Shown here piece after piece: positions 18,106 through 28,289 of a stretch of 64,000 bases of DNA. Each line of letters starts with the position of its first letter. Position 1 is the stretch's first letter. The notes beneath the pieces are model-generated. The model saw only the letters and a program-made list of their open reading frames with translations, was not told where the DNA came from and did no database searches. The position numbers and the translations under genes are program-made. Origin of the DNA: an uncultured Spirochaetales bacterium (GTDB lineage Bacteria > Spirochaetota > Spirochaetia > Sphaerochaetales > Sphaerochaetaceae); NCBI GenBank assembly GCA_949283305.1, contig CASDRU010000010.1, forward strand, positions 186,001-250,000, written 5' to 3'.

Positions 18106-18627
18106 ATGAGGCTTTTTACAGCAATAACATTTTCCCCAGAGACAGAGGAATGCATATATGGAATATCAGAAAGCCTGATGAACAGCTTTCCACGTATGCG
18201 AATTGAGAAAAAGGAAAATCTTCATCTGACTCTTTCTTTCATAGGAGAAGTTGAGCCTTCTTCTCTTGATAATGTCATAGAGGCTCTGGATTCTGTCAGT
18301 TTCTCTCCGTTTGTGATAAAAATGAAAGACATATCTTTCTTCAGCAGGAAAGGAGGAAGGATATATTATATGTGTGTGGAAAGAAATGATGCCCTGCTCT
18401 CTCTTCAGAGATCTCAGGAAAAAGCACTCCTAGATATTGGTTTAAAGCTTGAAGAAAGAAAATACAGACCCCATATCACACTTTCAAGGAGAGCTGGTGA
18501 GGATATTCCTGTAGCATCAACAGAGCGTATTGCTGAGAGTGTGTCTTCATTTTCCCTGATGCTTTCCGAGCGTGGAGAAAGAGGAATGATCTATACACCT
18601 ATATTTATAAAAAAAGCGGAGGAATGA
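18106..18627 (+). CDS. thpR: RNA 2',3'-cyclic phosphodiesterase (2H family)
   Basis: A 173-residue 2H phosphoesterase that opens 2',3'-cyclic phosphates, often on tRNA halves. Both catalytic motifs are present: HLTLSFIGE near residue 43 and HITLSR near 126. The first residues MRLFTAITFSPE match the family start, and the length is usual. The glycerophosphodiesterase gene starts two bases after its stop, so they are probably co-transcribed without an obvious shared pathway. Confidence 0.88.
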   Translation: MRLFTAITFSPETEECIYGISESLMNSFPRMRIEKKENLHLTLSFIGEVEPSSLDNVIEALDSVSFSPFVIKMKDISFFSRKGGRIYYMCVERNDALLSLQRSQEKALLDIGLKLEERKYRPHITLSRRAGEDIPVASTERIAESVSSFSLMLSERGERGMIYTPIFIKKAEE

Positions 18628-18628
18628 G

Positions 18629-19357
18629 ATGCTTATATATTCACACAGAGGATATTCAGGAAGATATCCTGAAAACACGATGCTTGCATTCAGAAAGGCA
18701 GTAGAGGCTGAAACTGATGCCATTGAGCTGGATGTGCATTTTTCAAAGGACAATCATGTCATGATAATCCATGACGAATCACTTGAAAGGACCGCGGGTG
18801 TTTCTTCATTTGTATTTGAGAAAACAAGGAGTGAGCTTGAGAGCATAAGTGCAGGAAAGACGCAGAGCGACATGTATGGCTTTACCCCGATCCCGTCTTT
18901 TGAGGAATATCTTGAATACATCAGGAACACTGATGTGATAACTAACATTGAGCTCAAGACAGCACCTGTTTATTATCCAGGCATTGAAGAGAAGGTGTAC
19001 AGGATGGTTGAGGATGCAGGCTGTTCAGATAAGGTCATATACTCATCATTTAATTGGCTTTCTGTATTGAGAATGAAGCAGATAGACCCTTCTGTGAAAG
19101 CAGGCCTACTTTTTGAGAGCATAAAGCTGCACAACATTGCGCCCCTTATCAAAGACACGGGCTTTGATGCCTATCATCCGGATTTCCGCCTTGTTGATGA
19201 GAAGACAGCTGCATCAATCAGAAAAAACGGTGTTGAACTCAATGTATGGACTGTGAATGAAGAAGAGGATATCAGGAGGATGATTTCTCTTCAGGTTGAC
19301 GGAATAATAACAAACTATCCTGAGAGGGTTTTGTCCCTTATGGAAAATCAGGCATGA
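18629..19357 (+). CDS. ugpQ: Glycerophosphodiester phosphodiesterase
   Basis: A 242-residue cytoplasmic GDPD enzyme, splitting glycerophosphodiesters into glycerol 3-phosphate and an alcohol. Catalytic motifs: SHRGYSGRYPENT at residues 5-17, AIELDVHFSKDNHVMIIHD at about 32-50 (metal-binding Glu/Asp and second His), NIELK near 111, and a VWTVNEEED segment near the C terminus. No signal peptide, so it acts on imported or internally recycled substrates. GGAGG lies just before the start, within the end of thpR. Confidence 0.9.
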   Translation: MLIYSHRGYSGRYPENTMLAFRKAVEAETDAIELDVHFSKDNHVMIIHDESLERTAGVSSFVFEKTRSELESISAGKTQSDMYGFTPIPSFEEYLEYIRNTDVITNIELKTAPVYYPGIEEKVYRMVEDAGCSDKVIYSSFNWLSVLRMKQIDPSVKAGLLFESIKLHNIAPLIKDTGFDAYHPDFRLVDEKTAASIRKNGVELNVWTVNEEEDIRRMISLQVDGIITNYPERVLSLMENQA

Positions 19358-19404
19358 AATCCTGTATATTTGAATAGCTAATCTTAATTTGTTGGAGAAA
19401 ACTG

Positions 19405-22056
19405 ATGAAACCGTATCTTAGCGATACTGAAAATGTTCTTTCCTCTCTTTCCACCAGTGCAAATGGACTAGGAAAGGAAGAGGCAAAGGCAAGACTTGAA
19501 AAATACGGGCCTAACAAGCTCAAAGAAGGCAAGAAGGAAAGCATCATAAAGAAATTCTTTTCTGAGCTGACTGAGCCTATGCTAATCATCCTCATGATAG
19601 CGGCTGTTCTTTCTGTCGTTACAAGCGCAATACAGGGAGAAGTTGAATACACTGATGCGATCATAATCCTCGTGGTCGTTCTTCTCAATGCCATTTTAGG
19701 TGTTGTCCAGGAGGCAAAGGCAGAGGCTGCAATCGAGGCGCTGCAGAATATGTCGAAGGCTCAGAGCAAGGTAATCAGGGATGGCTTCATGCACCCCGTT
19801 GAAAGCGATGAGCTTGTTCCTGGAGACATAGTGGTCCTTGAAGCCGGAGACAGCGTGCCTGCAGATGGAAGGATACTTGAGGCTGCATCGCTGAAAGTCG
19901 AGGAGGCTGCTCTTACAGGAGAGTCTGTCCCATCTGAAAAGCATACAGATACTCTCAAGGCAGGCGAAAACGGAGATGTTCCTCTTGGAGACAGGGCAAA
20001 CATGGTCTATATGGGCTCCACTGTTGTATATGGCAGGGCAAAGGCTGTAATAACAGACACTGCCATGAATACGGAGATGGGAAAGATCGCATCCGCTCTT
20101 GATTCTGCTCAGAAGGAAGAGACACCGCTTCAGATAAAGCTTAATCAGCTTTCAAAGATACTGACATATCTGGTGCTTGGAATCTGTGTTGTCATATTTG
20201 TCATTGATTTCATAAGAATGGCGATTATGGGCAGCATGGGAATTTCCGGTATTCTAGATACCTTCATGATAGCAATCTCGCTTGCTGTCGCTGCAATTCC
20301 TGAAGGGCTTGCGGCTGTAGTCACAATAGTCCTTTCAATCGGGGTGACAAAGATGAGCCGCAACAAGGCCATCATCCGCAAGCTGACAGCAGTAGAGACC
20401 CTGGGCTGTACGCAGATAATATGCTCAGACAAGACAGGTACCCTTACGCAGAACAAGATGACTGTTGTCGATTATTATTCTCCTGACAAGGCTCTCATTG
20501 CAAAGGCTATGGCACTCTGTTCTGACAGCAGCCTTGATGAGAACAACAATGCAACAGGAGAGCCTACTGAGTGTGCTCTGGTCAATTTTGCATACAAAGA
20601 GGGAATCAACAAGAATGAGATTGAAAAAAGCAGTGAGAAGAGAATCGGGGAAGCTCCATTTGATTCAGTAAGAAAGCTCATGAGCACCGTGCATATGACA
20701 GAAAACGGAATCATCCAGTATACAAAGGGTGCTCCTGATGTACTGCTGAAAAAATGCACAAGGATTCTCTCTTCTGACGGAAGCATCAGAGGAATCACTG
20801 ATGAGGATAAGAAAGAGATTCTTGAGAAGAACAAGGAATTTGCAGACAAGGCTCTCAGAGTCCTTGCAGCTGCAGAACGCTCATGGGATGAGGAGCCTGA
20901 GTACAGTGCTGATACGCTTGAGAAAGATCTTGTATTTGTCGGGCTTGTCGGCATGATCGATCCGGTGCGTCCTGAAGTAAAGAGTGCAATCGAGGAGTGC
21001 CGCAAGGCAGGAATCCGCCCTGTCATGATTACCGGAGACCATAAGGATACGGCAGTTGCAATTGCAAAGGAGCTTGGAATAATAACTGATGCTTCTCAGG
21101 CGATAACAGGAAGTGAGCTCAATAATATCTCTGACGAGGATCTGGATGGCGGCCTGATTACAAAATACAGTGTTTATGCCCGTGTCCAGCCAGAGCATAA
21201 GGTCAGGATAGTCAATGCATGGAAGAAGCAGAGCAAGGTTGTTGCGATGACAGGAGACGGCGTCAATGATGCACCTTCCATCAAGAATGCAGATATCGGA
21301 GTGGGAATGGGAATCACAGGAACTGATGTCACAAAGAATGTTGCTGACATGGTCCTGGCTGATGACAACTTTGCAACTATCGTAAGTGCGGTAGCTGAAG
21401 GAAGAAGAATTTATGACAATATCAGGAAAGCGATCCAGTTCCTTCTGGGCTCCAACTTTGCAGAAGTCCTCTCAATCTTCGTAGCATCCCTTTTAGGATT
21501 TACAATCTTGAAACCCAGCCACCTGTTATGGATCAACCTGATTACGGACAGTTTCCCTGCAATAGGACTTGGAATGGAGGCAGGGGAGAAAGATCTCATG
21601 AGCCGTCCTCCTCGCGACAAGAATGAGGGAGTGTTTGCCAACAGTCTCGGCTTCAATGCCATTTTCCAGGGCTGTGCATGTGCTCTGATCACTCTCGTTG
21701 CATATTTTGTAGGCGAGTATATTGAGAACGGTGCGTTCAGGATTGTAAACTCCTCTGATGGAATGACAATGGCCTTTCTGACTCTTTCAATGGCAGAGAT
21801 GATTCATTCATTCAACATGAGGAGCATGAAGGACAGCATATTCACGCTCAAGGGACATAACAAATTCCTCTATGCCTCACTGATCGGAGCATTTGTGCTG
21901 ACTGTTCTGGTTCTCTATGTTCCTTTCCTTAACGATGTGTTCGGATTTGAGCATATATCACTGTTTGAATTCTTCATCTCGCTTCTGCTTGCAGCATGTA
22001 TTGTGCCGATTGTAGAGATACAGAAGCTTGTACAGCGAAGAATGAAAAAAGCATGA
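19405..22056 (+). CDS. P-type calcium-transporting ATPase
   Basis: An 883-residue P2-type cation pump. Landmarks in order: N-terminal cation-ATPase domain, TGES actuator motif (LTGESVPSEKH) near residue 175, the PEGL ion-binding kink (VAAIPEGLAAVVT) near 300, the phosphorylated Asp in SDKTGTLTQ near 342, KGAPD near 440, TGD in MITGDHKDTA near 545, and TGDGVNDAPS near 617, then C-terminal helices with NLITDSFPAIGLG. Length and motif order fit the PMCA/SERCA-like bacterial group; calcium is the likeliest ion, manganese possible. Monocistronic, ended by a strong hairpin. Confidence 0.92.
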   Translation: MKPYLSDTENVLSSLSTSANGLGKEEAKARLEKYGPNKLKEGKKESIIKKFFSELTEPMLIILMIAAVLSVVTSAIQGEVEYTDAIIILVVVLLNAILGVVQEAKAEAAIEALQNMSKAQSKVIRDGFMHPVESDELVPGDIVVLEAGDSVPADGRILEAASLKVEEAALTGESVPSEKHTDTLKAGENGDVPLGDRANMVYMGSTVVYGRAKAVITDTAMNTEMGKIASALDSAQKEETPLQIKLNQLSKILTYLVLGICVVIFVIDFIRMAIMGSMGISGILDTFMIAISLAVAAIPEGLAAVVTIVLSIGVTKMSRNKAIIRKLTAVETLGCTQIICSDKTGTLTQNKMTVVDYYSPDKALIAKAMALCSDSSLDENNNATGEPTECALVNFAYKEGINKNEIEKSSEKRIGEAPFDSVRKLMSTVHMTENGIIQYTKGAPDVLLKKCTRILSSDGSIRGITDEDKKEILEKNKEFADKALRVLAAAERSWDEEPEYSADTLEKDLVFVGLVGMIDPVRPEVKSAIEECRKAGIRPVMITGDHKDTAVAIAKELGIITDASQAITGSELNNISDEDLDGGLITKYSVYARVQPEHKVRIVNAWKKQSKVVAMTGDGVNDAPSIKNADIGVGMGITGTDVTKNVADMVLADDNFATIVSAVAEGRRIYDNIRKAIQFLLGSNFAEVLSIFVASLLGFTILKPSHLLWINLITDSFPAIGLGMEAGEKDLMSRPPRDKNEGVFANSLGFNAIFQGCACALITLVAYFVGEYIENGAFRIVNSSDGMTMAFLTLSMAEMIHSFNMRSMKDSIFTLKGHNKFLYASLIGAFVLTVLVLYVPFLNDVFGFEHISLFEFFISLLLAACIVPIVEIQKLVQRRMKKA

Positions 22057-22062
22057 TTTACT

Positions 22063-22088
22063 GCCTGCCCGCGTGGCAGGCTTTTTTT
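22063..22088 (+). terminator. Intrinsic terminator
   Basis: GCCTGCC (22063-22069) and GGCAGGC (22075-22081) form a perfect stem with a five-base loop and are followed by seven T bases. It ends the P-type ATPase gene and shows that a GTG-initiated extension of the helicase frame from 22073 is not real. Confidence 0.88.
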
Positions 22089-22132
22089 CTGATGATCTTG
22101 TTAATTATCAGGCAAGCTGCTACATTTTTCCT

Positions 22133-24925
22133 ATGAAGACGAAAGATGTCAGATTTGTCTTAAACAATCAGAAGAAAGGCAGAAGCGTGCTTTCTGAGAT
22201 TGAAGCAAGGCTTTCTGAATGCGAATATTACATTTTCTCTGTTGCTTTCATCACTTCCGGCGGGCTTGCTCCTTTGAAGCTTGTTCTGAAAGAACTTGAT
22301 GAGAAAGGAATCTGCGGAAAGATCCTTACAACAGATTACCAGCTGATGACCGAACCGGCTGCTCTTAAAGACCTTCTCATGCTTGAGAATCTTGAAGTGC
22401 GTCTCTTCAAGAGCAATGAAGAGAAAAGAGCTGGCTTTCATACAAAAGGATATCTTTTTTCTTCTGAGAAGAATATGAGTCTTCTCATAGGATCGTCGAA
22501 TCTCACCCAGTATGCGCTTAAGACAAACATGGAATGGAATTTAGAGTACAGCGCAGAAAAGTGCGATCCCCTTTTTCGTGAAGTTCTGCATGAATTTAAT
22601 TGCCTTTGGGCTTCATCGGTTGATGTCTCATCATACCTTGATACCTATAATAGAATATATGAGGAGAACAGGAAAGCCCTTAAAAAGCAGAAGCTGGATA
22701 ATGAGAAGCCGATAAAGCCAAACATCATGCAGCTTGAGTTCATTGAGAATGTTAGGAGAATCATTGAAGGGGGATCTGACAGAGCTCTGCTGATTTCTGC
22801 AACAGGAACAGGAAAGACATATGCATCAGCCTTCTTTGCCCGGGATTACAGGCCAAAGAGAATGCTCTTCATAGCCCACCGCTCCCGCCTCCTTTCTCAG
22901 GCGAAAACTGTGTTTGAAAAAGTTTTTGCAGAGCATGATGCAGGAATACTTTCGGGGGAAAGCAAGTGCTATTCAGCCCGCCTCCTTTTCTCAACAATAC
23001 AGACGTTGAGCCAGGATGAAGTTCTTGAGAATTTCAGTCCATCCGATTTTGACCTGATAATAATAGATGAAGTCCATAAAGCGGCCGCATCTTCTTATCA
23101 GAAGGTCCTTGATTACTTTTCCCCTTCATTCATCCTTGGAATGACCGCAACTCCTGAAAGGACTGATGACAGTGCCTCCATCTTCTCTTTGTTCAAATAC
23201 AATATCGCACTTGAAATCCGCTTGCAGGATGCACTTGAGCAGAATCTCCTCTGTCCGTTCCATTATTATGCGATTGATGATCTGAAGATAAGCGGAGAAA
23301 CATATAAAGAAAGGGATTTTGCCAAGCTTACAAGTTCAGAGCGCATAAAGCATGTTCTTTCTCAGGCTGAGTATTATGGCTGCTCAGGGCAGCGTGTGAA
23401 GGGGCTTATATTCGTAAGTGACATAAGGGAAGGAAAGATTCTTGAGCAAAGGCTTAATGCAGAGCACGGCCTGAGAGTCAGATTCCTCTGCTTCGAGAAC
23501 AGCCAGAAGGAAAAGGATGATGCTATTGATGCTCTGGAAGCAGATTCTGGCAATATGCTTGATTATATAATCACCGTTGACATTTTCAATGAAGGAGTGG
23601 ATATCCCTTCAGTTAATCAGGTGATATTCCTCCGGCCGACAAAGTCATCCATAATCTTCATCCAGCAGCTTGGAAGGGGGTTAAGGAAGATGGAGGGGAA
23701 AGAATATGTCGTGATCCTTGATTTCATTGCGAATGTTGACAACAACTACATGATTCCTCTGGCCTTGAACGGCAGCTCTTCTTTCTCAAAGGATGAAAGC
23801 AGGAGATACATGATGGAGGCAAACAGCATCATCCCAGGTCTTTCCTCAGTCCATTTCTCAACCCGTGCGAAGGAAGAGATCTTCCGCGCAATCAATACAC
23901 ATAATCTGTCAAAGAGAGAATGCAGGGATGCATACAGGAAGCTGAAGGAAAAGATCGGGCGTATACCATCTCTCCTTGATTTCAAGAAGTATGGCACGAT
24001 AGATCCTCTTGTGATAATCACAAGAACGAGTGCCTCTAAAAGCCTCCTTTTTTCTTCCTGGTCTGAATTCATATGCTATTCTGATGATGAGTGTGGCCTT
24101 TCATTTCTTCCTGTTGAGGAAAAGTATTTTTCATTCATCTCTTCCTGGGTTCTCTCTTCAAAGAGGAAGGCAGAAGCAGAGTTTCTGCGCACTCTGATTG
24201 AAAGGAAGTCAGTAAAGAAAGAGGATACACGGCTTTTCATATCTCTTTATGCACTTTTTTCTCTCAGCTATTTAAGCGAGAGGGAGAGGGAAAAATATGA
24301 CGGGATAAGCTTTTTCACAGATGATGGGATGTATATAAGCATATCTCCTCTGTTTGCTTCTCTTTTGGAAAGCGATGAATTCAGAAATGAAATAGAGATG
24401 TACATAAGGTTCTCCATTGCTCGTGTAAGTGAGCGCTATGACGAGTCAAGCACGTTCACTCTTTATGAAAAATATACCAGGAAGGATGTCTCAAGACTTC
24501 TTAACTGGGAAAAGGACTCGACATCTACAATATATGGCTACACAGTCAAGGAGGACAGCTGTCCGATTTTTGTCACTCTTGAAAAAAAGAATGTCTCTTC
24601 TCAGACAAGCTATGAGGATGCGTTTTATTCAGATGATGCCTTCAGATGGTTCAGCCGCTCAAATCTGACTCTTGAGAGCTCTGAGATAAAGGCGATAAAC
24701 TCATGTAGGGAGAATGGACTTAAAATGTATCTCTTCGCAAAGAAGAATGATGATTCAGACAGTGCAGAGCATTATTATCTTGGGCCAGTAGAGCCAGAGA
24801 GCTGGAAAGAAGAGAAAATGAGAAACGACAAGGGGGAAGAAATTCCTGTAATCGAATACAGACTTAAAATGAAGGAGAGAGTCAAAGGCGAGCTCTTTGA
24901 TTATTTGACACATGAAAAGTATTGA
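22133..24925 (+). CDS. PLD-like/superfamily II helicase with DUF3427 domain
   Basis: A 930-residue protein. Residues about 1-165 form a phospholipase-D-like module (GFHTKGYLF, LLIGSSNLTQYAL), where the usual Asp of the HKD motif is not evident. Residues about 200-560 are a superfamily II helicase: Walker A ATGTGKT near 243, DEVH box (LIIIDEVHKAA), FILGMTATPERTD motif III, and motif VI QQLGRGLRK. The C-terminal part matches DUF3427, with FVTLEKK and SYEDAF near residue 825. I start at ATG 22133; the longer frame begins inside the upstream terminator. The end overlaps a NUDIX gene by 14 bases. Role unproven; DNA repair or antiviral defence are both plausible. Confidence 0.85.
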   Translation: MKTKDVRFVLNNQKKGRSVLSEIEARLSECEYYIFSVAFITSGGLAPLKLVLKELDEKGICGKILTTDYQLMTEPAALKDLLMLENLEVRLFKSNEEKRAGFHTKGYLFSSEKNMSLLIGSSNLTQYALKTNMEWNLEYSAEKCDPLFREVLHEFNCLWASSVDVSSYLDTYNRIYEENRKALKKQKLDNEKPIKPNIMQLEFIENVRRIIEGGSDRALLISATGTGKTYASAFFARDYRPKRMLFIAHRSRLLSQAKTVFEKVFAEHDAGILSGESKCYSARLLFSTIQTLSQDEVLENFSPSDFDLIIIDEVHKAAASSYQKVLDYFSPSFILGMTATPERTDDSASIFSLFKYNIALEIRLQDALEQNLLCPFHYYAIDDLKISGETYKERDFAKLTSSERIKHVLSQAEYYGCSGQRVKGLIFVSDIREGKILEQRLNAEHGLRVRFLCFENSQKEKDDAIDALEADSGNMLDYIITVDIFNEGVDIPSVNQVIFLRPTKSSIIFIQQLGRGLRKMEGKEYVVILDFIANVDNNYMIPLALNGSSSFSKDESRRYMMEANSIIPGLSSVHFSTRAKEEIFRAINTHNLSKRECRDAYRKLKEKIGRIPSLLDFKKYGTIDPLVIITRTSASKSLLFSSWSEFICYSDDECGLSFLPVEEKYFSFISSWVLSSKRKAEAEFLRTLIERKSVKKEDTRLFISLYALFSLSYLSEREREKYDGISFFTDDGMYISISPLFASLLESDEFRNEIEMYIRFSIARVSERYDESSTFTLYEKYTRKDVSRLLNWEKDSTSTIYGYTVKEDSCPIFVTLEKKNVSSQTSYEDAFYSDDAFRWFSRSNLTLESSEIKAINSCRENGLKMYLFAKKNDDSDSAEHYYLGPVEPESWKEEKMRNDKGEEIPVIEYRLKMKERVKGELFDYLTHEKY

Positions 24926-25298
24926 AGTTGTTGCTGCTGTGATTATAAAAGACAATAAAGTGTTCTCCACCCAGCGTGGATATGGAGAGTTCAAGGACGG
25001 GTGGGAATTCCCGGGAGGCAAGATGGAAAAAGGCGAGAGGGCAGAAGATGCCCTTGTGCGCGAGATAAAAGAGGAGCTTGACAGTCTTGTCTCAGTGAAG
25101 AAGCTTATAAAGACTGTTGAGTATGATTATCCTCTTTTTCATATCACTATGCACTGCTATCTCTGCTCTCTCATATCCGGCAATCTGTGTCTCAAGGAGC
25201 ACGAGAGTGCGAGATTCCTTTCAAAGGATGAGATCAGGAGCGTTGACTGGCTTCCTGCTGACATTCTTGTACTGGATGAGGTTGAGAAGCTTCTTTAA
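24912..25298 (+). CDS. NUDIX hydrolase, MutT-like
   Basis: A 128-residue NUDIX pyrophosphohydrolase. The full Nudix box runs from GGKMEKGERAEDALVREIKE to EL at about residues 35-57, with the REIKEEL metal core. VAAVIIKDNKVFSTQRGYG at the N terminus is typical of (deoxy)nucleoside triphosphate pyrophosphohydrolases such as 8-oxo-dGTPase. Its ATG lies 14 bases inside the helicase gene, so the two are translationally coupled. Its stop overlaps the converging ldh stop by four bases. Confidence 0.9.
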   Translation: MKSIEVVAAVIIKDNKVFSTQRGYGEFKDGWEFPGGKMEKGERAEDALVREIKEELDSLVSVKKLIKTVEYDYPLFHITMHCYLCSLISGNLCLKEHESARFLSKDEIRSVDWLPADILVLDEVEKLL

Positions 25299-26248
25299 AA
25301 GACCAGCTTTCTGTTGTTTTCCTTGAGAATCTCAACGGATTTAAGGAATCTTTCCTTCTCTTCCTCGTTGAGCTTCAGCTCCACGATCTCCTTTGCTCCG
25401 TATCTGTTTATGATTGTGGGAACACTGATGTAGACATCAGAGACACCGTATTCTCCATCAAGATAAACTGAAATAGGGTAGATGTGATTCTCATCCTGCA
25501 ATATTGCCTTGAGGATCTTTGTTGTCGCTCCGGCAATGCCGTAAGATGTGTTTCCCTTTCTTGAAAGGATTTCCCATCCTCCGACTCTTGTCTCATGAAG
25601 AATCTTGTTGTAAGGATCATCTCCAAGACGGTCCTTGTTGTCCTTGATAACATTCTCGATGCTCTTTCCGCCAACTGTGGCAGTGCTCCAGGATACAAAC
25701 TCAGTATCGCCATGCTCACCCATGACATATGCGTTCACGCTTCTCTGGTCGACATCAATTCTCTGCCCGATGTAGTATCTCAGTCTTGCAGTATCGAGCA
25801 CTGTCCCGCTTCCGATTACCTGGTTCTTGGGAAGTCCTGAGAGCTTATATGTGTAATATGTCATTATATCCACAGGGTTCGAGACAACAAGGAATATTCC
25901 GTCAAATCCGCTTTTCATCACTTCAGTAACAATGCTTTTTATGATGGCCATTGATTTATCGAGCATGAGAAGACGGTCATTGTCACTCTTGCTCATCGGC
26001 GCACTTGCCGTGATTATCACGATATCTGCATCGGCGCACTCCTCATAAGAGCCGCTCTTGATTCTGATGTTCCTGTTCATGAAGGAAATGGAATGACTGA
26101 GGTCAAGAACCTCCCCATATGCCTTTTCCTTGTTCAGGTCAATCATTACAAGCTCATCACAGAGCCCTTGGTTGACAATCGAATATGCTGTTGTCACACC
26201 GACATTGCCAGCCCCGACTATGACTACTTTTGTTCTTTTAATTAACAT
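25295..26248 (-). CDS. ldh: L-lactate dehydrogenase
   Basis: A 317-residue NAD-dependent enzyme reducing pyruvate to L-lactate in fermentation. Evidence: KVVIVGAGNVGVTTAYS dinucleotide fold at the N terminus, VVSNPVDIMTYYTYKLSG, GSGTVLDTARLRY with the substrate Arg, and the catalytic His in VMGEHGDTEF. The frame can extend to 26275, but MLIKRTKVV is the usual beginning and GGAGAAGG lies just upstream. Divergent from ftsH across about 125 bases. The GEHGDTEF context and chain length support lactate rather than malate dehydrogenase. Confidence 0.93.
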   Translation of the reverse strand: MLIKRTKVVIVGAGNVGVTTAYSIVNQGLCDELVMIDLNKEKAYGEVLDLSHSISFMNRNIRIKSGSYEECADADIVIITASAPMSKSDNDRLLMLDKSMAIIKSIVTEVMKSGFDGIFLVVSNPVDIMTYYTYKLSGLPKNQVIGSGTVLDTARLRYYIGQRIDVDQRSVNAYVMGEHGDTEFVSWSTATVGGKSIENVIKDNKDRLGDDPYNKILHETRVGGWEILSRKGNTSYGIAGATTKILKAILQDENHIYPISVYLDGEYGVSDVYISVPTIINRYGAKEIVELKLNEEEKERFLKSVEILKENNRKLVF

Positions 26249-26373
26249 TTCCTTCTCCGCAGATAAGATAATCAATAATATGGCGAATGAAAAGAGTACA
26301 CAGAAAATACATATTCTCCTTTCTTGCCGTATTCATTCTCTCTTGCGATATTGATTACACAGGATGAATTTTT

Positions 26374-28251
26374 ATGCAGGAAATAAAAGACAATAACGAA
26401 GAGAAAAAACCAAAGAAATCAATACTGTATTATTACATAGTGGCTTTGATCATCATAATGCTCTTAAATGCATTTCTCGTCCCATCCATAACAAGAAACG
26501 GTGTTGTGGACGTAAGCTATACTGACTTTCTCTCGATGATTGAGAAAAATCAGGTGACGCAGGTCGCATATGATGAGGCAGAAAAGACATATACTTTCCT
26601 TGCAACGCCAGAGGGAGCTGTGCGTTCAATCGTGTTCCGCACCGGGGTATGGCCAGGGGATGGCGAAAGGCTTCTCGAACAGCTGAGAAATACGGAAGGA
26701 GTACAGGTTGCCGCATCGATTCCGACTCAGGCAAACCCGATACTCTCATTCCTCCTTTCCTGGATACTCCCGATTGTTTTCATCATGATCATCGGAAATC
26801 TTATTTCACGCATGATGATGAAAAAGATGGGAGGATCTTTCGGCAATGCCATGCAGTTCGGGAAAAGCGGAGCGAAGATTTATGTCAAAGGAGAGGATCA
26901 GGCTGTCACATTTAAAGATGTTGCAGGAGAAGAAGAGGCAAAGGAAAGCCTGAAAGAAGTTGTATCCTTCCTTCACAGCCCTGAGAAATACAGGGAAATC
27001 GGAGCGCGCCTTCCAAAGGGAATACTGCTTGTAGGTCCTCCGGGAACAGGCAAGACACTGCTTGCAAAAGCTGTTGCAGGTGAAGCGCAGGTACCTTTCT
27101 TCTCAATCTCTGGAAGCGAGTTTGTTGAAATGTTTGTCGGAATGGGGGCTGCAAAGGTAAGAGACCTGTTCAAGCAGGCCAACGAGAAGGCTCCATGCAT
27201 CATATTCATAGATGAGATTGATGCCATCGGAAAGAAGAGGGACACATCCGGATTTTCCTCAAACGATGAGAGAGAGCAGACTCTTAATCAGCTTCTAGCC
27301 GAGATGGATGGCTTTGACTCTGCAAAGGGAGTTGTCATGCTGGCTGCGACAAACCGCCCGGAAAGCCTCGATTCGGCTCTGCTTAGACCCGGCAGGTTTG
27401 ATAGAAGGGTTCCTGTGGAGCTTCCTGACCTGGAAGGAAGAAAGGCCATACTACAGGTGCATGCAAAAGATGTGAAGATGGACCATGATGTAGACCTTGA
27501 GAAGATTGCAAGGCTTACAAGCGGAGCAAGCGGAGCAGAGCTTGCGAACATAATAAATGAAGGAGCACTGCTTGCGATAAAGAGAGGGCACAGCATCGTC
27601 ACACAATCAGATCTAGAAGAGAGCGTGGAGACCGTGATTGCTGGTGCTGAGAAGAAGAGCAGGGTAGTGCCGGAGAGAGAAAAGAGAATTGTCGCTTATC
27701 ATGAGACAGGACATGCGCTTGTAGCAGCGATACAGACGGACAGCGCACCTGTGACGAAGATCACGATAATCCCGAGGGCCAACGGTGCACTCGGCTACAC
27801 GATGCAGGTCGATGAGGGAGAGAAATTCCTCATGAGCAAGGCCGAGATACTGAACAAGATTGCAACCCTTACAGCCGGACGCGCTGCAGAAGAGATTGTT
27901 TTTGGAGAAGAGAATGCAACTACGGGTGCAAGCAATGATATCGAGACAGCTACCAAGCTTGCAAGGGCCATGATAACCCGCTATGGGATGTCTGATGAAT
28001 TCGGGATGGTTGCACTTGAGAGCGTCAGAAATCAATATCTTGGCGGCGATACTTCTCTTTTATGTGCAGATGATACCAGTAGCCGTATAGACGCACTTGT
28101 ATTTGATGTTGTCAAAAAAGCCCATGACAAAGCTGCCAAAATTCTTAATGAGAACAGAGAGCTTCTAGATGAGCTTGCATCCTATCTGCTTGAAAAGGAG
28201 ACGATAACAGGGGATGAGTTTATGGAAATCCTCAAGAAAAAAGGAAAATAG
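26374..28251 (+). CDS. ftsH: ATP-dependent zinc metalloprotease FtsH
   Basis: A 625-residue membrane-anchored AAA protease that degrades misfolded and short-lived proteins. A helix at about residues 18-37 and a second at about 128-145 bracket the periplasmic domain. The AAA module has GPPGTGKTL near 220, [13 protein letters not shown] and the SRH region [21 protein letters not shown]. The zinc protease has HETGHALVA near 442 and a third ligand Asp in the [13 protein letters not shown] helix. Length and order are standard. A hairpin ends the gene. Confidence 0.96.
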   Translation: MQEIKDNNEEKKPKKSILYYYIVALIIIMLLNAFLVPSITRNGVVDVSYTDFLSMIEKNQVTQVAYDEAEKTYTFLATPEGAVRSIVFRTGVWPGDGERLLEQLRNTEGVQVAASIPTQANPILSFLLSWILPIVFIMIIGNLISRMMMKKMGGSFGNAMQFGKSGAKIYVKGEDQAVTFKDVAGEEEAKESLKEVVSFLHSPEKYREIGARLPKGILLVGPPGTGKTLLAKAVAGEAQVPFFSISGSEFVEMFVGMGAAKVRDLFKQANEKAPCIIFIDEIDAIGKKRDTSGFSSNDEREQTLNQLLAEMDGFDSAKGVVMLAATNRPESLDSALLRPGRFDRRVPVELPDLEGRKAILQVHAKDVKMDHDVDLEKIARLTSGASGAELANIINEGALLAIKRGHSIVTQSDLEESVETVIAGAEKKSRVVPEREKRIVAYHETGHALVAAIQTDSAPVTKITIIPRANGALGYTMQVDEGEKFLMSKAEILNKIATLTAGRAAEEIVFGEENATTGASNDIETATKLARAMITRYGMSDEFGMVALESVRNQYLGGDTSLLCADDTSSRIDALVFDVVKKAHDKAAKILNENRELLDELASYLLEKETITGDEFMEILKKKGK

Positions 28252-28261
28252 GAAAAGATGA

Positions 28262-28288
28262 ATCCAGAGCCGTGCGCTCTGGATTTTC
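28262..28288. terminator. Bidirectional intrinsic terminator
   Basis: ATCCAGAGC (28262-28270) and GCTCTGGAT (28276-28284) form a perfect nine-base stem with loop CGTGC, then TTTT. Placed between ftsH and the converging oxidoreductase gene. Confidence 0.85.
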
Positions 28289-28289
28289 C

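Noticed and set aside
22073-22132. N-terminal extension of the helicase frame from GTG 22073
   Set aside because: It begins inside the stem and T-run of the P-type ATPase terminator, so it would not be transcribed as a leader.
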